A DNA stretch of 64,000 bases, from contig JAZBOY010000293.1 of the NCBI GenBank assembly GCA_036351375.1, positions 1 to 64,000 of the forward strand, written 5' to 3'. This stretch comes from JANQIO01 sp036351375. GTDB taxonomy: Bacteria > Pseudomonadota > Gammaproteobacteria > Pseudomonadales > Halieaceae. The notes under the pieces are model-generated. The model had not been told where the DNA came from, made no database searches, and saw nothing but the letters and a program-made list of their open reading frames with translations. The position numbers were made by a program, and so were the translations under genes. Position 1 is the stretch's first letter. The number at the start of each line of letters is the position of its first letter. Positions 36,301 through 45,639 of this stretch are shown in pieces.

Positions 36301-36497
36301 TCTCTTTCATACTCGGTATCCTGCCGCTGGTGGTGGCCTCCGGCGCCGGCATGTACGGGCAGCGTTCGCTGGGCTACACGGTATTCGGCGGCATGTTGGC
36401 TGCCCTGCTGGTGGGCACGCTGTTTATCCCGGCCTTCTACAGCATTGTGCAGGGCATCCGCGAACGCCTGAAACGTCAGGGTGCAGCGAGCCCCTGA
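33366..36497 (+). CDS. RND multidrug efflux permease (HAE-1 type)
   Basis: This 1043-residue inner-membrane transporter matches AcrB/MexB-type pumps: N-terminal FFIDRPKFAIVVAIVMTLAG, the SVTGVFPGASAEVVEETV block, two large periplasmic loops, and the TM4 motif GIVVDDGILVVENCDRH with adjacent Asp residues of the proton relay. The TM10 region has the expected Lys in IGMAAKNAILIVEFA. It pairs with the adaptor upstream. No TolC-like gene adjoins, so an outer-membrane channel encoded elsewhere is presumably recruited. The substrate range is not predictable. Confidence 0.95.
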   Translation: MFSQFFIDRPKFAIVVAIVMTLAGTISLYMLPVAEYPSIAPPSISVTGVFPGASAEVVEETVATPIEDAINGVEDMIYMSSKSANDGSYSLTVTFKVGSDADMSLVRVQNRVKLAEPQLPAEVRAQGLTIEERSPDILKIVSFFSPDGTYDYKFLSNYVAINVRNSLARIDGISAADIIGEAEYSMRLWLDPNQMAQLAITTGDVLNALREQNVQVAAGKVGAPPFEGKLQTEYTLQTKGRLEQAEEFGSIVLRANPDGSALYLRDIARVELGQSDYAFSGTFNNNAAVNLAFYTQPDANALAAGHAVDAELARLSEFFPEGLEYSVSYDTTRYVSTAIRQVTESLFEAIALVILVTFIFLGNWRTTLVPAIAIPVSLVATFAVMQVMGMSVNTVTLFGLILAIGIVVDDGILVVENCDRHLRDSPDMTPREAASITMREVGGAVIATTLVLLAVFVPVAMLPGITGVMYRQFAVTICVAVVFSSVNALTLSPALCSLLLKSGPRTEARWFAGFTRGFDGITRRYDRGVAWLLRKLAVVVVVYGLVIGGLALGVLSTPTSFVPDEDKGVMLVSLQLPDAASFSRTDAAMGKLTELLKADRRIESITAITGYSILNGAMQSNAGTMFVVLRHWDDRPGRENQIFSIAQRINGLAFQTIPEAQVFAIAPPAVPGMGAVGGLEFVLQDSVGRSAAELNEMVNIMVVEGNQQRKLSGVFSTYRANVPQYFIDIDRVKAKNLGVGLDEIFNTLQAQMGSLYINDFNRFGQTYKVIMQADSQYRSDLDDLELYYVRSKRGEMVPLSTLATTRPILGPDVAERYNLFRSATIRGAPAPGVSSGDAIASFEALAGETLAPGYRYEWTGSAYQEKQSSGQAPVAFALALVFIYLFLVAQYESFSIPFAIILVVPMAMGGAVASLLLTGTALNLYAQIGLVLLIGMAAKNAILIVEFARRQREQAGLDIAEAARQGASMRFRAVCMTAVSFILGILPLVVASGAGMYGQRSLGYTVFGGMLAALLVGTLFIPAFYSIVQGIRERLKRQGAASP

Positions 36498-36498
36498 A

Positions 36499-37431
36499 GT
36501 GCGCCATCTCGCCTTCAGCCTGATGTGTACGCTGGCAGTCGCGCCGGCCTGGGGGCAGGGCTTCGCCGACGACTTGGCGCGGCGCTTCGCCGAGAGCGAA
36601 ATCACCTTTCAGCGCGGTCGCTCTGTCGCGCCCTTCCTGCCGCTGGCCAGCCTGTCGGTGTCTACCTATGCCAACACCGAGGTGGAAACCAACGACGGCC
36701 AGAACCTGCAGTACGATCTGGATTCGGTCAGTCAGTACGCGGTGCTGCCGATCCTGGCGTCGCCAAAGGATGCGTTCTTCGTGGGCGAATACCTGAGCTA
36801 CTCCGACTTCGACGTGGCCGACGACCTGGTCGAGGATTTCGACGTGACATCCATCGGCCTGCCGCTGGGTTGGCTACGGCAGTCCAGCGAGGACTGGCAG
36901 GTGGGTGGCTTCGTCATGCCGCTGGCCCACAACAGCAGCCTCGACGAGGCCAACTGGAGCGTGCAGTACATGGGCGGCGCCTTCAGTCGCTACGTCGCTT
37001 CCGAAGATGTCTGGTGGTTGTTTGGCCTGTACGTGAACATCGCCCCCGAGGAGGATTACTACATTCCCTATGTGGGTGCGTCCTGGGCCATCGATGAGCA
37101 CTGGACCCTGAGCGCAATCATGCCCTGGCCGGCAATACTCTACGCCCCCAACCGCGACTGGTTGTTCAGCCTTGGCGCCTCGCCGTCCGGGGCTTCCTGG
37201 AATATCTCATCGGGACGCGACGACGTGGCCGTCAACTACGACGCCTGGGATATCGACCTGCGCGCCGAGCGCAGGATTCACGGCAACCTCTGGCTGGGCG
37301 CCCGCGCCGGTGTGGGTGGCCTGCGCGGGGTGCGACTTTCCGGCAGCGACTTCGACTGGCCCGACTTCGACGTGGGCTCCAGCGGTTTTTTCGCCGTGGA
37401 TCTCAACTTCCGGCCCTCCGCCAGCCAGTAG
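36499..37431 (+). CDS. Outer-membrane beta-barrel-like protein (possible DUF6268)
   Basis: The 310-residue product has a Sec signal (ending near APAWGQG) and alternating aromatic/polar strands throughout (FVGEYLSYSDF, WWLFGLYVNIA, LWLGARAGVGG), ending in FFAVDLNFRPSASQ. It looks like a porin-type barrel and resembles DUF6268-type proteins, though I am not certain of the family. The start is unclear: GTG 36499 lies two bases past the permease stop, and GTG 36481 would overlap it. It is not TolC-like: it has no long helical hairpins. Co-transcription with the RND genes suggests an envelope role. Confidence 0.7.
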   Translation: MRHLAFSLMCTLAVAPAWGQGFADDLARRFAESEITFQRGRSVAPFLPLASLSVSTYANTEVETNDGQNLQYDLDSVSQYAVLPILASPKDAFFVGEYLSYSDFDVADDLVEDFDVTSIGLPLGWLRQSSEDWQVGGFVMPLAHNSSLDEANWSVQYMGGAFSRYVASEDVWWLFGLYVNIAPEEDYYIPYVGASWAIDEHWTLSAIMPWPAILYAPNRDWLFSLGASPSGASWNISSGRDDVAVNYDAWDIDLRAERRIHGNLWLGARAGVGGLRGVRLSGSDFDWPDFDVGSSGFFAVDLNFRPSASQ

Positions 37432-37473
37432 GCTAAGCTAGTAGCTGTTTCGGTTCCCAGCGGAGGGAAAACA

Positions 37474-38934
37474 ATGGGCAATGTGCTCAAGGGATTGTGC
37501 AGCCTGCTGCTGTCACTGGCGGTTGCAGCACCAACGACGGCCCAGGGCCTGGCCGATCACCGTGATGTCCAGGCGGGCATCTTCCTGGCCAATGCCTGGC
37601 TCGAGAATCGGTTGAACTATGACCGGGTGCCGGGCGCTTCTATCGCCGTGGTGGCCGACCAGGAGACCGTGTGGGCCGAGGGTTTCGGCTACGCCCGGTT
37701 GCGTGGCAAGGTGCCGGCGACTACCGATACCCGGTACAGCATCTGCTCGGTATCGAAGCTGTTTACCAGCCTCGGTGTGATGCAGCTGCGCGATGCCGGC
37801 AAGCTGGACCTGGATGCGCCGCTGGACCAGCTGCTGCCCTGGTATGACCTGCCGCCCCACGCGGACGCGGAAGAGCCGGTCACCCTGCGCAACATTCTCT
37901 CCCATGTGGCGGGCCTGCCTAGAGAGGCGGTCACACCCTACTGGGTCGAGGAGGACTTCCCCGCCCGTGGCACCCTGCAGGAAGGCGTCGGTGAACAGGC
38001 CGCCCTGTACCGACCTTATGAGCGCTTTCAGTATTCAAACCTGGGCATGAGCCTGGCCGGCGAGGCGATTGCCGCAGCCTCCGGCGAGGATTACCACGCC
38101 TACGTGCGAGACAACATCCTCACTCCCCTCGGTATGGATGCCACCAGCAGTGAACTGCCCGTGGCCGACTACGGCAAGGGCTTTGCTGCGGGCTACCGCC
38201 TGCCGGATGATCGGGGCAAGCGCCCGGAAGTAGGCAAGTACACGCTCAATGGCATTGCGCCCGCGGCAGGCTTCGCCTCCAGCGTCAACGACCTTGCGCG
38301 CTTCGCCAAATGGCAGTTTCGATTGCTCGAGAACGGTGGCGAAGAGGTGGTCAAGGCCACCACCCTGCGGGAGATGCAGCGCCTGCAGTGGGCCGAGCCC
38401 GATATGGACGGCGCCAACTGGGGCCTTGGTTTTTCGCTCAGCAAGGTAGGCGATGAAATCTGGGTGGGCCACGGTGGCTACTGCCCCGGCTATCGCACCA
38501 GTTTCCTGCTGCGCCCGCAGGACAGGGTGGCGGTGGCCATGATGGCGAACGTCAACGATGTCTCGCCGGGCAACCTGGTAAGGCAGGTGGTGGCCCTGAT
38601 GGGGCCGGGCCTGGAAGCGGCCGCCGGTGCGGAGGAGGGCGATGACGGTGCAGACGAGGCGCAAGACTTCAGCGCCTACCAGGGTATCTACGGGCGCCGG
38701 CTGATGCCGACCAACTATGCCCTGGCGGCCACCTCGAAGGGCTTGACCGGTATTTCCCTCTACAGCGACACGCCCGCCGACTACAAGCTGGACCTGCGGC
38801 ACGAGGAAGGCCACGTGTTCCGGGTGTACTCGAAGAAGGATGAGCCCCTGCACACAGTGCGTTTCGAAGTGGACGAGGACGGCCGCGCCACACGCATGTG
38901 GTTGCACGGGCAGTATGCGGACCGGCTCGATTAA
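37474..38934 (+). CDS. Exported serine hydrolase, class C beta-lactamase fold
   Basis: The 486-residue product has a signal peptide (cleavage after PTTAQG) and the three penicillin-recognising motifs: SVSK (Ser92, Lys95), YSN in FQYSNLGMSL, and HGG in VGHGGYCPGY. A C-terminal beta domain of about 100 residues follows, as in DUF3471-type serine hydrolases and esterases. Length and the missing resistance context argue for a peptidase or esterase rather than a resistance beta-lactamase. CGGAGGG precedes the ATG. It follows the RND/beta-barrel genes with a 42-bp gap and may be in the same transcript. Confidence 0.88.
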   Translation: MGNVLKGLCSLLLSLAVAAPTTAQGLADHRDVQAGIFLANAWLENRLNYDRVPGASIAVVADQETVWAEGFGYARLRGKVPATTDTRYSICSVSKLFTSLGVMQLRDAGKLDLDAPLDQLLPWYDLPPHADAEEPVTLRNILSHVAGLPREAVTPYWVEEDFPARGTLQEGVGEQAALYRPYERFQYSNLGMSLAGEAIAAASGEDYHAYVRDNILTPLGMDATSSELPVADYGKGFAAGYRLPDDRGKRPEVGKYTLNGIAPAAGFASSVNDLARFAKWQFRLLENGGEEVVKATTLREMQRLQWAEPDMDGANWGLGFSLSKVGDEIWVGHGGYCPGYRTSFLLRPQDRVAVAMMANVNDVSPGNLVRQVVALMGPGLEAAAGAEEGDDGADEAQDFSAYQGIYGRRLMPTNYALAATSKGLTGISLYSDTPADYKLDLRHEEGHVFRVYSKKDEPLHTVRFEVDEDGRATRMWLHGQYADRLD

Positions 38935-38942
38935 CGGAGCCT

Positions 38943-39043
38943 GTCATTCCAGCTCACGGTGGCGTGCGCGGGAATCCAGTGCGTCAGCTGAGATCGAGTA
39001 GCTGGATTCCCCTACGCGGGCCGCCGCCTTCGCGGGAATGACG
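38943..39043. repeat. REP/MITE-like palindromic element
   Basis: Terminal GTCATTCC (38943-38950) and GGAATGAC (39035-39042) are perfect inverted repeats. Inside, GCGGGAATCCAG and CTGGATTCCC form a second inverted pair. This CTGGATTCC...CGCGGGAATGAC pattern is widespread as short interspersed palindromes in proteobacteria. It has no coding capacity and fills the gap between the serine hydrolase and rep genes. Confidence 0.7.
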
Positions 39044-39066
39044 ACGATCACCAGAGATGCTGTCCC

Positions 39067-41070
<2,004 letters not shown>

Positions 41071-41156
41071 CGTGTAGATACCGCGGATGGGGCGCACATT
41101 GTAGCAGCGGCAAGCCGGTCGATACTATTTGTCAGGCACGCATAACGGGAGTTCGT

Positions 41157-41468
41157 ATGAAAATTACCCTGTCATCCCTCAAGCTCAGGCAGCCCATCCA
41201 GCGCCTGGCGATCCGCTCTACCGAACTATCCCTGTACCTGGCGGAGGTGGAGATCGAAGGCGAACGCCACATCGTCTGCGAGGACGGCGGCAAGCCCCTG
41301 CGCACCGTCAACCTTGTGAATATGCGCGAGAAGTTTGTCGATCTCGACATCAGGGAAATGGTGCTGGTGCAGGAAAGCGCCTACGACGAAATGATCGGCC
41401 AGCCGGCCCGTGAGGGCAGCAATTCGCTGGAGGTGCCGCTGGAGACTTTTCCCTCCTGGCTCAACTAG
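41157..41468 (+). CDS. Conserved small protein, probably DUF6482 family
   Basis: The 103-residue soluble protein has no signal or membrane segment. The sequence SLYLAEVEIEGERHIVCEDG and the C-terminal MVLVQESAYDEMIG resemble the DUF6482 family of short gammaproteobacterial proteins. Function is unknown. It is followed by a terminator and is not in an operon. Confidence 0.75.
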   Translation: MKITLSSLKLRQPIQRLAIRSTELSLYLAEVEIEGERHIVCEDGGKPLRTVNLVNMREKFVDLDIREMVLVQESAYDEMIGQPAREGSNSLEVPLETFPSWLN

Positions 41469-41483
41469 TAGACCCCAGGAAAT

Positions 41484-41513
41484 AAAAAAGCCCGCCAATT
41501 GGCGGGCTTTTCT
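41484..41513. terminator. Bidirectional terminator between convergent genes
   Basis: GCCCGCC-AATT-GGCGGGC has an A-run before and TTTTCT after, so it can serve both the DUF6482-like gene and the TorF-type gene that ends at 41541. Confidence 0.93.
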
Positions 41514-41540
41514 GTACTTCCCTGTAATTCGATCTGCTGC

Positions 41541-42263
41541 TTACAGGAGGTCGACGTCTACCGAGTAGGAAATAACGAACTTCATCTCGTCATTGTCCAG
41601 GCCGCCTTCTGAAGCGGGGCCGCCGACGTCGGTATCACTGATCATGAAGCCGAATCCGCCCTTGGACAGGGAGATGTTGTAGTCGTAGTAATCGCCGTCG
41701 GCGCCGTTGAAGGCTTCCATGAAGTCGCCGTCATGGTAGCCGCCGTGCAGGCCGATCTCGATGCCGTTGCCGACCTCGAAGGCATAATCGATGGAGATGT
41801 AGTAGGCCTCACCTGCACCGAAGTCCTGGTCGCCCACTTCGTCAGCTTCCGTGTTGGTCAACACATAGGCCGAAGCACTCAGGCCCTTCCAGGCGATCGT
41901 GCCGTAGACCTCGCCAAAATCAAATTCGGCTTCTTCGTCATAGTTGTAGTACAGGTAACCGATATCGAAGCTGATTTCGCCAACATCAAAGGCGAAGCCC
42001 GCATACATGTCGTGTTCGTAAGAATAGACATCGTCGGAGGCATACTGGACATTCGATACCCAGGTACCGACATAGAAGCCAGAGTCATGGCCGTAGTCGA
42101 TACCGCCCTGCACAGCGGGTTCGTTGGTGGTCTGCGTCAGGCCGCGCCAGATGTAGTTGTTGGTGACAGATGCGTTGGCTGATAGCGAATCAGCATAGGT
42201 TGGGGCCGCCGTCAGACCAGCAGCAACTACCGCGGCAGCGGTAAGGCTCTTCTTGAATTGCAT
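41541..42263 (-). CDS. TorF-family putative porin
   Basis: The 240-residue product has a Sec signal (cleavage after PTYA) and the start of the TIGR02001/TorF family: SANASVTNNYIWRGLTQT followed by a GGIDYGHDSGFYVGTW strand pair. The rest is acidic, aromatic beta-strand sequence ending in VISYSVDVDLL, as in outer-membrane barrels. The family is proposed to form porins. Upstream on the minus strand I find a sigma-54-like promoter (42338-42353) and an NtrC-like box (42462-42478), which suggests nitrogen-starvation control and a role in uptake of a nitrogen compound. Confidence 0.85.
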   Translation of the reverse strand: MQFKKSLTAAAVVAAGLTAAPTYADSLSANASVTNNYIWRGLTQTTNEPAVQGGIDYGHDSGFYVGTWVSNVQYASDDVYSYEHDMYAGFAFDVGEISFDIGYLYYNYDEEAEFDFGEVYGTIAWKGLSASAYVLTNTEADEVGDQDFGAGEAYYISIDYAFEVGNGIEIGLHGGYHDGDFMEAFNGADGDYYDYNISLSKGGFGFMISDTDVGGPASEGGLDNDEMKFVISYSVDVDLL

Positions 42264-42337
42264 GGAATGTTCTCACGTTAGTCTGTTCATTGTTTGCGTG
42301 CCGCGTCATTGTGTTTTGTCGGCATCGGGGGGTACGC

Positions 42338-42353
42338 AGCAAGAAGCAGGCCA
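42338..42353 (-). promoter_or_regulatory. Putative sigma-54 promoter of the TorF-type porin gene
   Basis: On the minus strand TGGCCTG-CTTC-TTGCT matches the consensus TGGCACG-N4-TTGCW with correct GG-to-GC spacing and a perfect -12 TTGCT; two bases of the -24 box differ. The predicted transcription start is near 42327, giving a leader of about 64 nt. Confidence 0.55.
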
Positions 42354-42461
42354 ACTTGTGAGACGCCAGGGAATAGCGGCCGTATATCACGTCAGGCAGC
42401 GGTGCATTCGCGTTGTCTTGCAGGGAAGAGCCAGGCCTGTGCCGCATATTGGTGCTGCAAC

Positions 42462-42478
42462 CGCACCGCGTTGGTGCT
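42462..42478 (-). promoter_or_regulatory. Putative NtrC-binding site upstream of the porin gene
   Basis: CGCACC-GCGTT-GGTGCT matches the NtrC pattern TGCACC-N5-GGTGCA except at both outermost bases. It is centred about 143 bp upstream of the predicted sigma-54 start, a normal enhancer distance. A weaker half-matching site lies one 22-bp phase away at 42440-42456. Confidence 0.5.
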
Positions 42479-42558
42479 GAAACGCGTGCCTGTGAAAACA
42501 CTTGCAGGCCGCCGCCGCACCGCTAGTATGAACAGCTCCCTGCTAATCGGAACCCGTC

Positions 42559-43041
42559 ATGAAGTCAGCCCTGCTCGCCTCTGCATTGCTTTTCGTTACC
42601 TTCTCAGCGTCCGGCGTTGGCGCCGCGGATTGTCGTACCATCGTTGCTAATACCCTGGCCGAGCTTAAGGCCGCATACCCGGATTGGGATGAAGGCATGG
42701 ATACCCTGGCCCGCACGGCCGCCGCCAGTGCCTGTGTCAAAGCATCCTCTGCTACAGCGGCAGCTGCATCCCCGGTATTGATGGAAGAACGGGCCGTGCG
42801 CGCTGACGAAGCTGGCAGCACCGCCACCAGCACCGAAACAGCAGTCGCAGCCAGTGCCAGTGCTGCAGAAGCCACGGCGTCCACCGAGGCGGAAACCAGC
42901 AGCGCGAAGGAAGAAGGAGGCAGCTGGAACCCCTTCAAGGACATCAAGTTCAACAAGGTGTCGGCATCACCCAACAAGAAGCCCTACGAGCGGCGTCGCG
43001 AGGTGAACAACACTGGCGAGTCAGAGGAGTCAGAGGAATAG
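42559..43041 (+). CDS. Exported Ala/Ser/Thr/Glu-rich protein of unknown function
   Basis: The 160-residue product has a signal peptide (cleavage after SGVGAA) and a short folded-looking segment with two cysteines (DCRTIVANTLAELKAAYPDW and SACVKAS). A low-complexity Ala/Ser/Thr/Glu linker follows, then a charged tail (FKDIKFNKV...NNTGESEESEE). I do not recognise a family. It is probably periplasmic. The ATG at 42559 has a modest upstream Shine-Dalgarno (GGAACC). It converges with comM, 15 bp apart. Confidence 0.65.
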   Translation: MKSALLASALLFVTFSASGVGAADCRTIVANTLAELKAAYPDWDEGMDTLARTAAASACVKASSATAAAASPVLMEERAVRADEAGSTATSTETAVAASASAAEATASTEAETSSAKEEGGSWNPFKDIKFNKVSASPNKKPYERRREVNNTGESEESEE

Positions 43042-43056
43042 GCGGCAAACCTCCGC

Positions 43057-44559
43057 TCAGCGCCCGGCCTGGCGATAGGCCAGTGCTTCCACCAGGTGGG
43101 GCTTGCAGATCGCCGGTTCATTACCCAGGTCGGCAATGCTGCGCGCTACCCTGAGAGCGCGCTCACAGCCTCGCAAAGACAGGCCCAGCTTCTCGGCCGC
43201 GCTCTCGAAATAGCGGCGATCACTGTCGGACAAAGCACAATGCTCCCGCAGCTCGCCACCTGTCAGCCGGCTATTGCTGACGCCCTGACGTTCCAGCGCG
43301 ATCGATCGCGCGGCAATCACGCGAGCGCGCACCGCCGCAGAGGAATCCTCCCCATCGCTTCCCGTTGCTGCCTCCAGCAGTGAAGAGGGCGGCAGCCTGG
43401 GCAATCGCAGCTGTATATCAATGCGGTCCAACAGCGGGCCTGAGACGCGCTGCCGGTAGCGCTCCACCTGGTCGGGTGTGCAGCGACAGTGGCGCTGCCG
43501 ATCACCCTCATAGCCGCAGGGGCAGGGGTTCATGGCGGCTACCAGCTGGAAGTGCGCCGGAAAGGTAAAGCGGTGCAGGGCCCGTGACAGGGTGATCTCG
43601 CCGGCTTCCAACGGTTCGCGCAGGGTTTCCAGCGTCTGGCGCGGGAACTCGGGCAATTCATCGAGGAACAGCACGCCATTGTGGGCCAGCGAGATTTCCC
43701 CCGGCCTGGGGCAACTGCCACCCCCGACCAGGGCGGGTCCCGAGGCGGAGTGGTGGGGCGAGCGGAACGGCCTGCGATAGTCCCCCGGCTCCGGTTTTGC
43801 CGTCGCTGCGCTGCGCAGCGCCATGATCTCCAGCAGTTCCGCCGCACTCAGTTCGGGCAGGATGCCTGGCAGGCGCGATGCCAGCATGGTTTTCCCGGTG
43901 CCCGGTGGGCCGCACAGCAACAGGTGATGTTCCCCGGCGGCGGCAACTTCCATGGCGCGCTTGGCAAGCGCGTGCCCGCGCACCTCGCTGAGATCCGGGT
44001 ACTGCACCGGGGTGGGCGCGGCGACAGCTTCGATGCGCGTCGGCTTTTCCCGACCCTGCAGCCAGGCGCACAGGCTCAGCAGGCAGCGCGCCGACACCAC
44101 GTCTGCGCCGGGAACCAGCGCGGCGGCTTCCGCATTGGCGGCGGGCACGACCAGGGTGCGTGTGTCATGACGGCAGGCGATGGCGGCGGCCACGCTGCCC
44201 GATACCGGGCGCAGTTCGCCATCCAGTGCCAGTTCACCGACAAACTCCCGCTGCTTCAGGGCGGAGGCGGGAAGCTGGCCGGAGGCGGCGAGTATGCCCA
44301 GGGCAATCGGCAGGTCAAAGCGGCCGCCGTCCTTGGGCAAATCAGCGGGGGCGAGGTTGACCGTCAGCCGACGCGCCGGCCATTCGAAATGGGAATTCAG
44401 CAGCGCCGACCGCACCCGCTCTTTTGACTCGCGCACTGCAGTGGCGGGTAGCCCCACGATATTGAAGGCGGGCAGCCCGTTAGAGATATGGGTTTCCACC
44501 TGAACCCCCGGAGCTTCCACGCCGCGTTGCGCCCGACTGAGTACAGCAGACAATTCCAT
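43057..44559 (-). CDS. comM: YifB/ComM family Mg-chelatase-like AAA+ ATPase
   Basis: The 500-residue product starts at MELSAVLSRAQRGVEAP, preceded by GGGAGGAG. Walker A is GPPGTGKTMLASRL, the arginine-finger region and the Mg-chelatase-type C-terminal domain follow, and the N-terminal ChlI-like domain carries ETHISNGLPAFNIVGL. ComM is a hexameric helicase that promotes branch migration during natural transformation. The upstream extension to 44745 lacks homology and is rejected. It is followed, with a 130-bp gap, by ubiK on the same strand further upstream. Confidence 0.95.
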   Translation of the reverse strand: MELSAVLSRAQRGVEAPGVQVETHISNGLPAFNIVGLPATAVRESKERVRSALLNSHFEWPARRLTVNLAPADLPKDGGRFDLPIALGILAASGQLPASALKQREFVGELALDGELRPVSGSVAAAIACRHDTRTLVVPAANAEAAALVPGADVVSARCLLSLCAWLQGREKPTRIEAVAAPTPVQYPDLSEVRGHALAKRAMEVAAAGEHHLLLCGPPGTGKTMLASRLPGILPELSAAELLEIMALRSAATAKPEPGDYRRPFRSPHHSASGPALVGGGSCPRPGEISLAHNGVLFLDELPEFPRQTLETLREPLEAGEITLSRALHRFTFPAHFQLVAAMNPCPCGYEGDRQRHCRCTPDQVERYRQRVSGPLLDRIDIQLRLPRLPPSSLLEAATGSDGEDSSAAVRARVIAARSIALERQGVSNSRLTGGELREHCALSDSDRRYFESAAEKLGLSLRGCERALRVARSIADLGNEPAICKPHLVEALAYRQAGR

Positions 44560-44689
44560 GGGCTCCTCCCTGAGCCTTAACCGTTCTTCGCAGTGTAATC
44601 GCGGGCGGCAGACGAAAACGCCCGCCGGGGGAGGATTGGTCGCTGAGGATGAAAAAGGGGGTGGGGCCTGAGCCCGGGAAGGCGGTGTG

Positions 44690-44938
44690 CTAGCCCTGCT
44701 CGAGTTCGGTGCTGAGGCTTTCCAGCTGCGCTTCCAGTTCCTCAACCCGTGCCCGGGTGCGCGCGAGGATCTCGGCCTGGGCGTCGAATTCCTCGCGGCT
44801 GACCATGTCCAGGCGGCGCAGGGCAGACTGCAGCAGCGCCCGTGCGTTGCGGTCGGCTTCGGTTTTCAGGGGAGAGTCTCCCAGCAGGTCGCTGACCTGG
44901 CGGATGACGTCGCCGATGGGTGGGGGTTTGAGTGCCAT
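44690..44938 (-). CDS. ubiK: UbiK, ubiquinone biosynthesis accessory factor
   Basis: The 82-residue product matches the BMFP/YqiC (UbiK) family: N-terminal amphipathic segment (PPIGDVIRQVSDLLGDSP), the MVSREEFDAQAEILARTRAR motif and a C-terminal coiled coil of Glu/Leu/Gln heptads. It assists the soluble Ubi complex with lipid intermediates and trimerises through the coiled coil. It is divergent from glnK, with a shared 333-bp region. Confidence 0.93.
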   Translation of the reverse strand: MALKPPPIGDVIRQVSDLLGDSPLKTEADRNARALLQSALRRLDMVSREEFDAQAEILARTRARVEELEAQLESLSTELEQG

Positions 44939-45020
44939 GAGCGCAGTCTACCCGATTGCTCTTCGCGGACTCAATTGCCATGGGGGCGCTGCACTCCGCC
45001 GCGCTATCGCAGTGCGTTTT

Positions 45021-45037
45021 TGCACCACTTGGGTGCG
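45021..45037 (+). promoter_or_regulatory. NtrC-binding site of glnK-amtB
   Basis: TGCACC-ACTTG-GGTGCG matches the NtrC pattern TGCACC-N5-GGTGCA in 11 of 12 arm positions. It lies about 110 bp upstream of the predicted sigma-54 start. A weaker copy with the same spacing lies at 45000-45016, 21 bp away and so on the same helical face. Confidence 0.75.
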
Positions 45038-45113
45038 CGTGCGGCTTGCAAGCCTCCTATTCTCGAAACGCAGGAGCACACAAGTCATTGATAAAAAAAG
45101 GTTTCTTGATGGT

Positions 45114-45129
45114 TGGCACACGGGCTGCA
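45114..45129 (+). promoter_or_regulatory. Sigma-54 promoter of glnK-amtB
   Basis: TGGCACA-CGGG-CTGCA matches TGGCACG-N4-TTGCW at all invariant bases (GG and GC, correct 12-base phase), with only two deviations. The predicted start is near 45139, leaving a leader of about 130 nt before glnK. Confidence 0.8.
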
Positions 45130-45271
45130 GTAACGGGAGGCAATCCGGCCTGACCGCCGGTACGCCGCGTGTGCGGTCGCGGCACTGAAGTGATCGATAG
45201 AAAGCCCGTGCTCGACTGTCTGGAGTCAGGCTGCACAGGAAATCGATCGACCTTTCCACCAGGAGAACACT

Positions 45272-45610
45272 ATGAAGTTAATAACAGCGGTCGTTAAGCC
45301 GTTTAAATTGGACGACGTGCGCGAGGCACTGTCTGAGATCGGGGTACAGGGGATTACTGTTACCGAGGTAAAGGGTTTTGGCCGACAGAAGGGCCACACC
45401 GAGCTCTATCGCGGTGCTGAATACGTGGTGGATTTTCTACCCAAGGTAAAGATCGAGGTTGCCGTTGCCGAAGGCAGCGTTGAGGCCACGCTGGAAGCCA
45501 TCAGCAAGTCGGCCAATACCGGCAAGATCGGAGACGGCAAAATATTTGTCTCCAGCCTTGAGCAGATCATTCGGATTCGCACCGGCGAGACCGGCGAAGA
45601 CGCGATCTGA
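45272..45610 (+). CDS. glnK: P-II signal protein GlnK
   Basis: The 112-residue product is a P-II protein: start MKLITAVVKPFKLDDVREAL, T-loop GHTELYRGAEYVVDFLPKVK with the uridylylation site Tyr51, and the C-terminal GKIGDGKIFV and RIRTGE blocks that bind ATP/2-oxoglutarate. Such proteins sense nitrogen status and plug AmtB. It is followed 29 bp later by amtB, the universal GlnK-AmtB arrangement, and preceded by sigma-54/NtrC signals, so it is induced on nitrogen limitation. Confidence 0.97.
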   Translation: MKLITAVVKPFKLDDVREALSEIGVQGITVTEVKGFGRQKGHTELYRGAEYVVDFLPKVKIEVAVAEGSVEATLEAISKSANTGKIGDGKIFVSSLEQIIRIRTGETGEDAI

Positions 45611-45639
45611 CGCGCCCACCAATAAAGAGAGACTAAAAC

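Larger units (their letters stand above)
42264..42558. other. Regulatory gap upstream of the TorF-type porin
   Basis: This 295-bp region lies between the divergent TorF-type and 160-residue protein genes. It contains the sigma-54-like element and the NtrC-like box listed separately, plus a 64-nt predicted leader for the porin mRNA. I see no small ORF. Confidence 0.5.
44939..45271. other. Divergent ubiK/glnK regulatory region
   Basis: This 333-bp gap carries the sigma-54 promoter and NtrC boxes for glnK-amtB (listed separately). An AT-rich block lies at 45090-45110, between the NtrC boxes and the promoter, where a bend or IHF site is expected. No confident ubiK promoter was found. Confidence 0.55.

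Noticed and set aside
36481..36498. GTG at 36481 as start of the beta-barrel gene
   Set aside because: Possible, but GTG at 36499 gives a compact signal peptide and stop-start coupling; the choice is uncertain.
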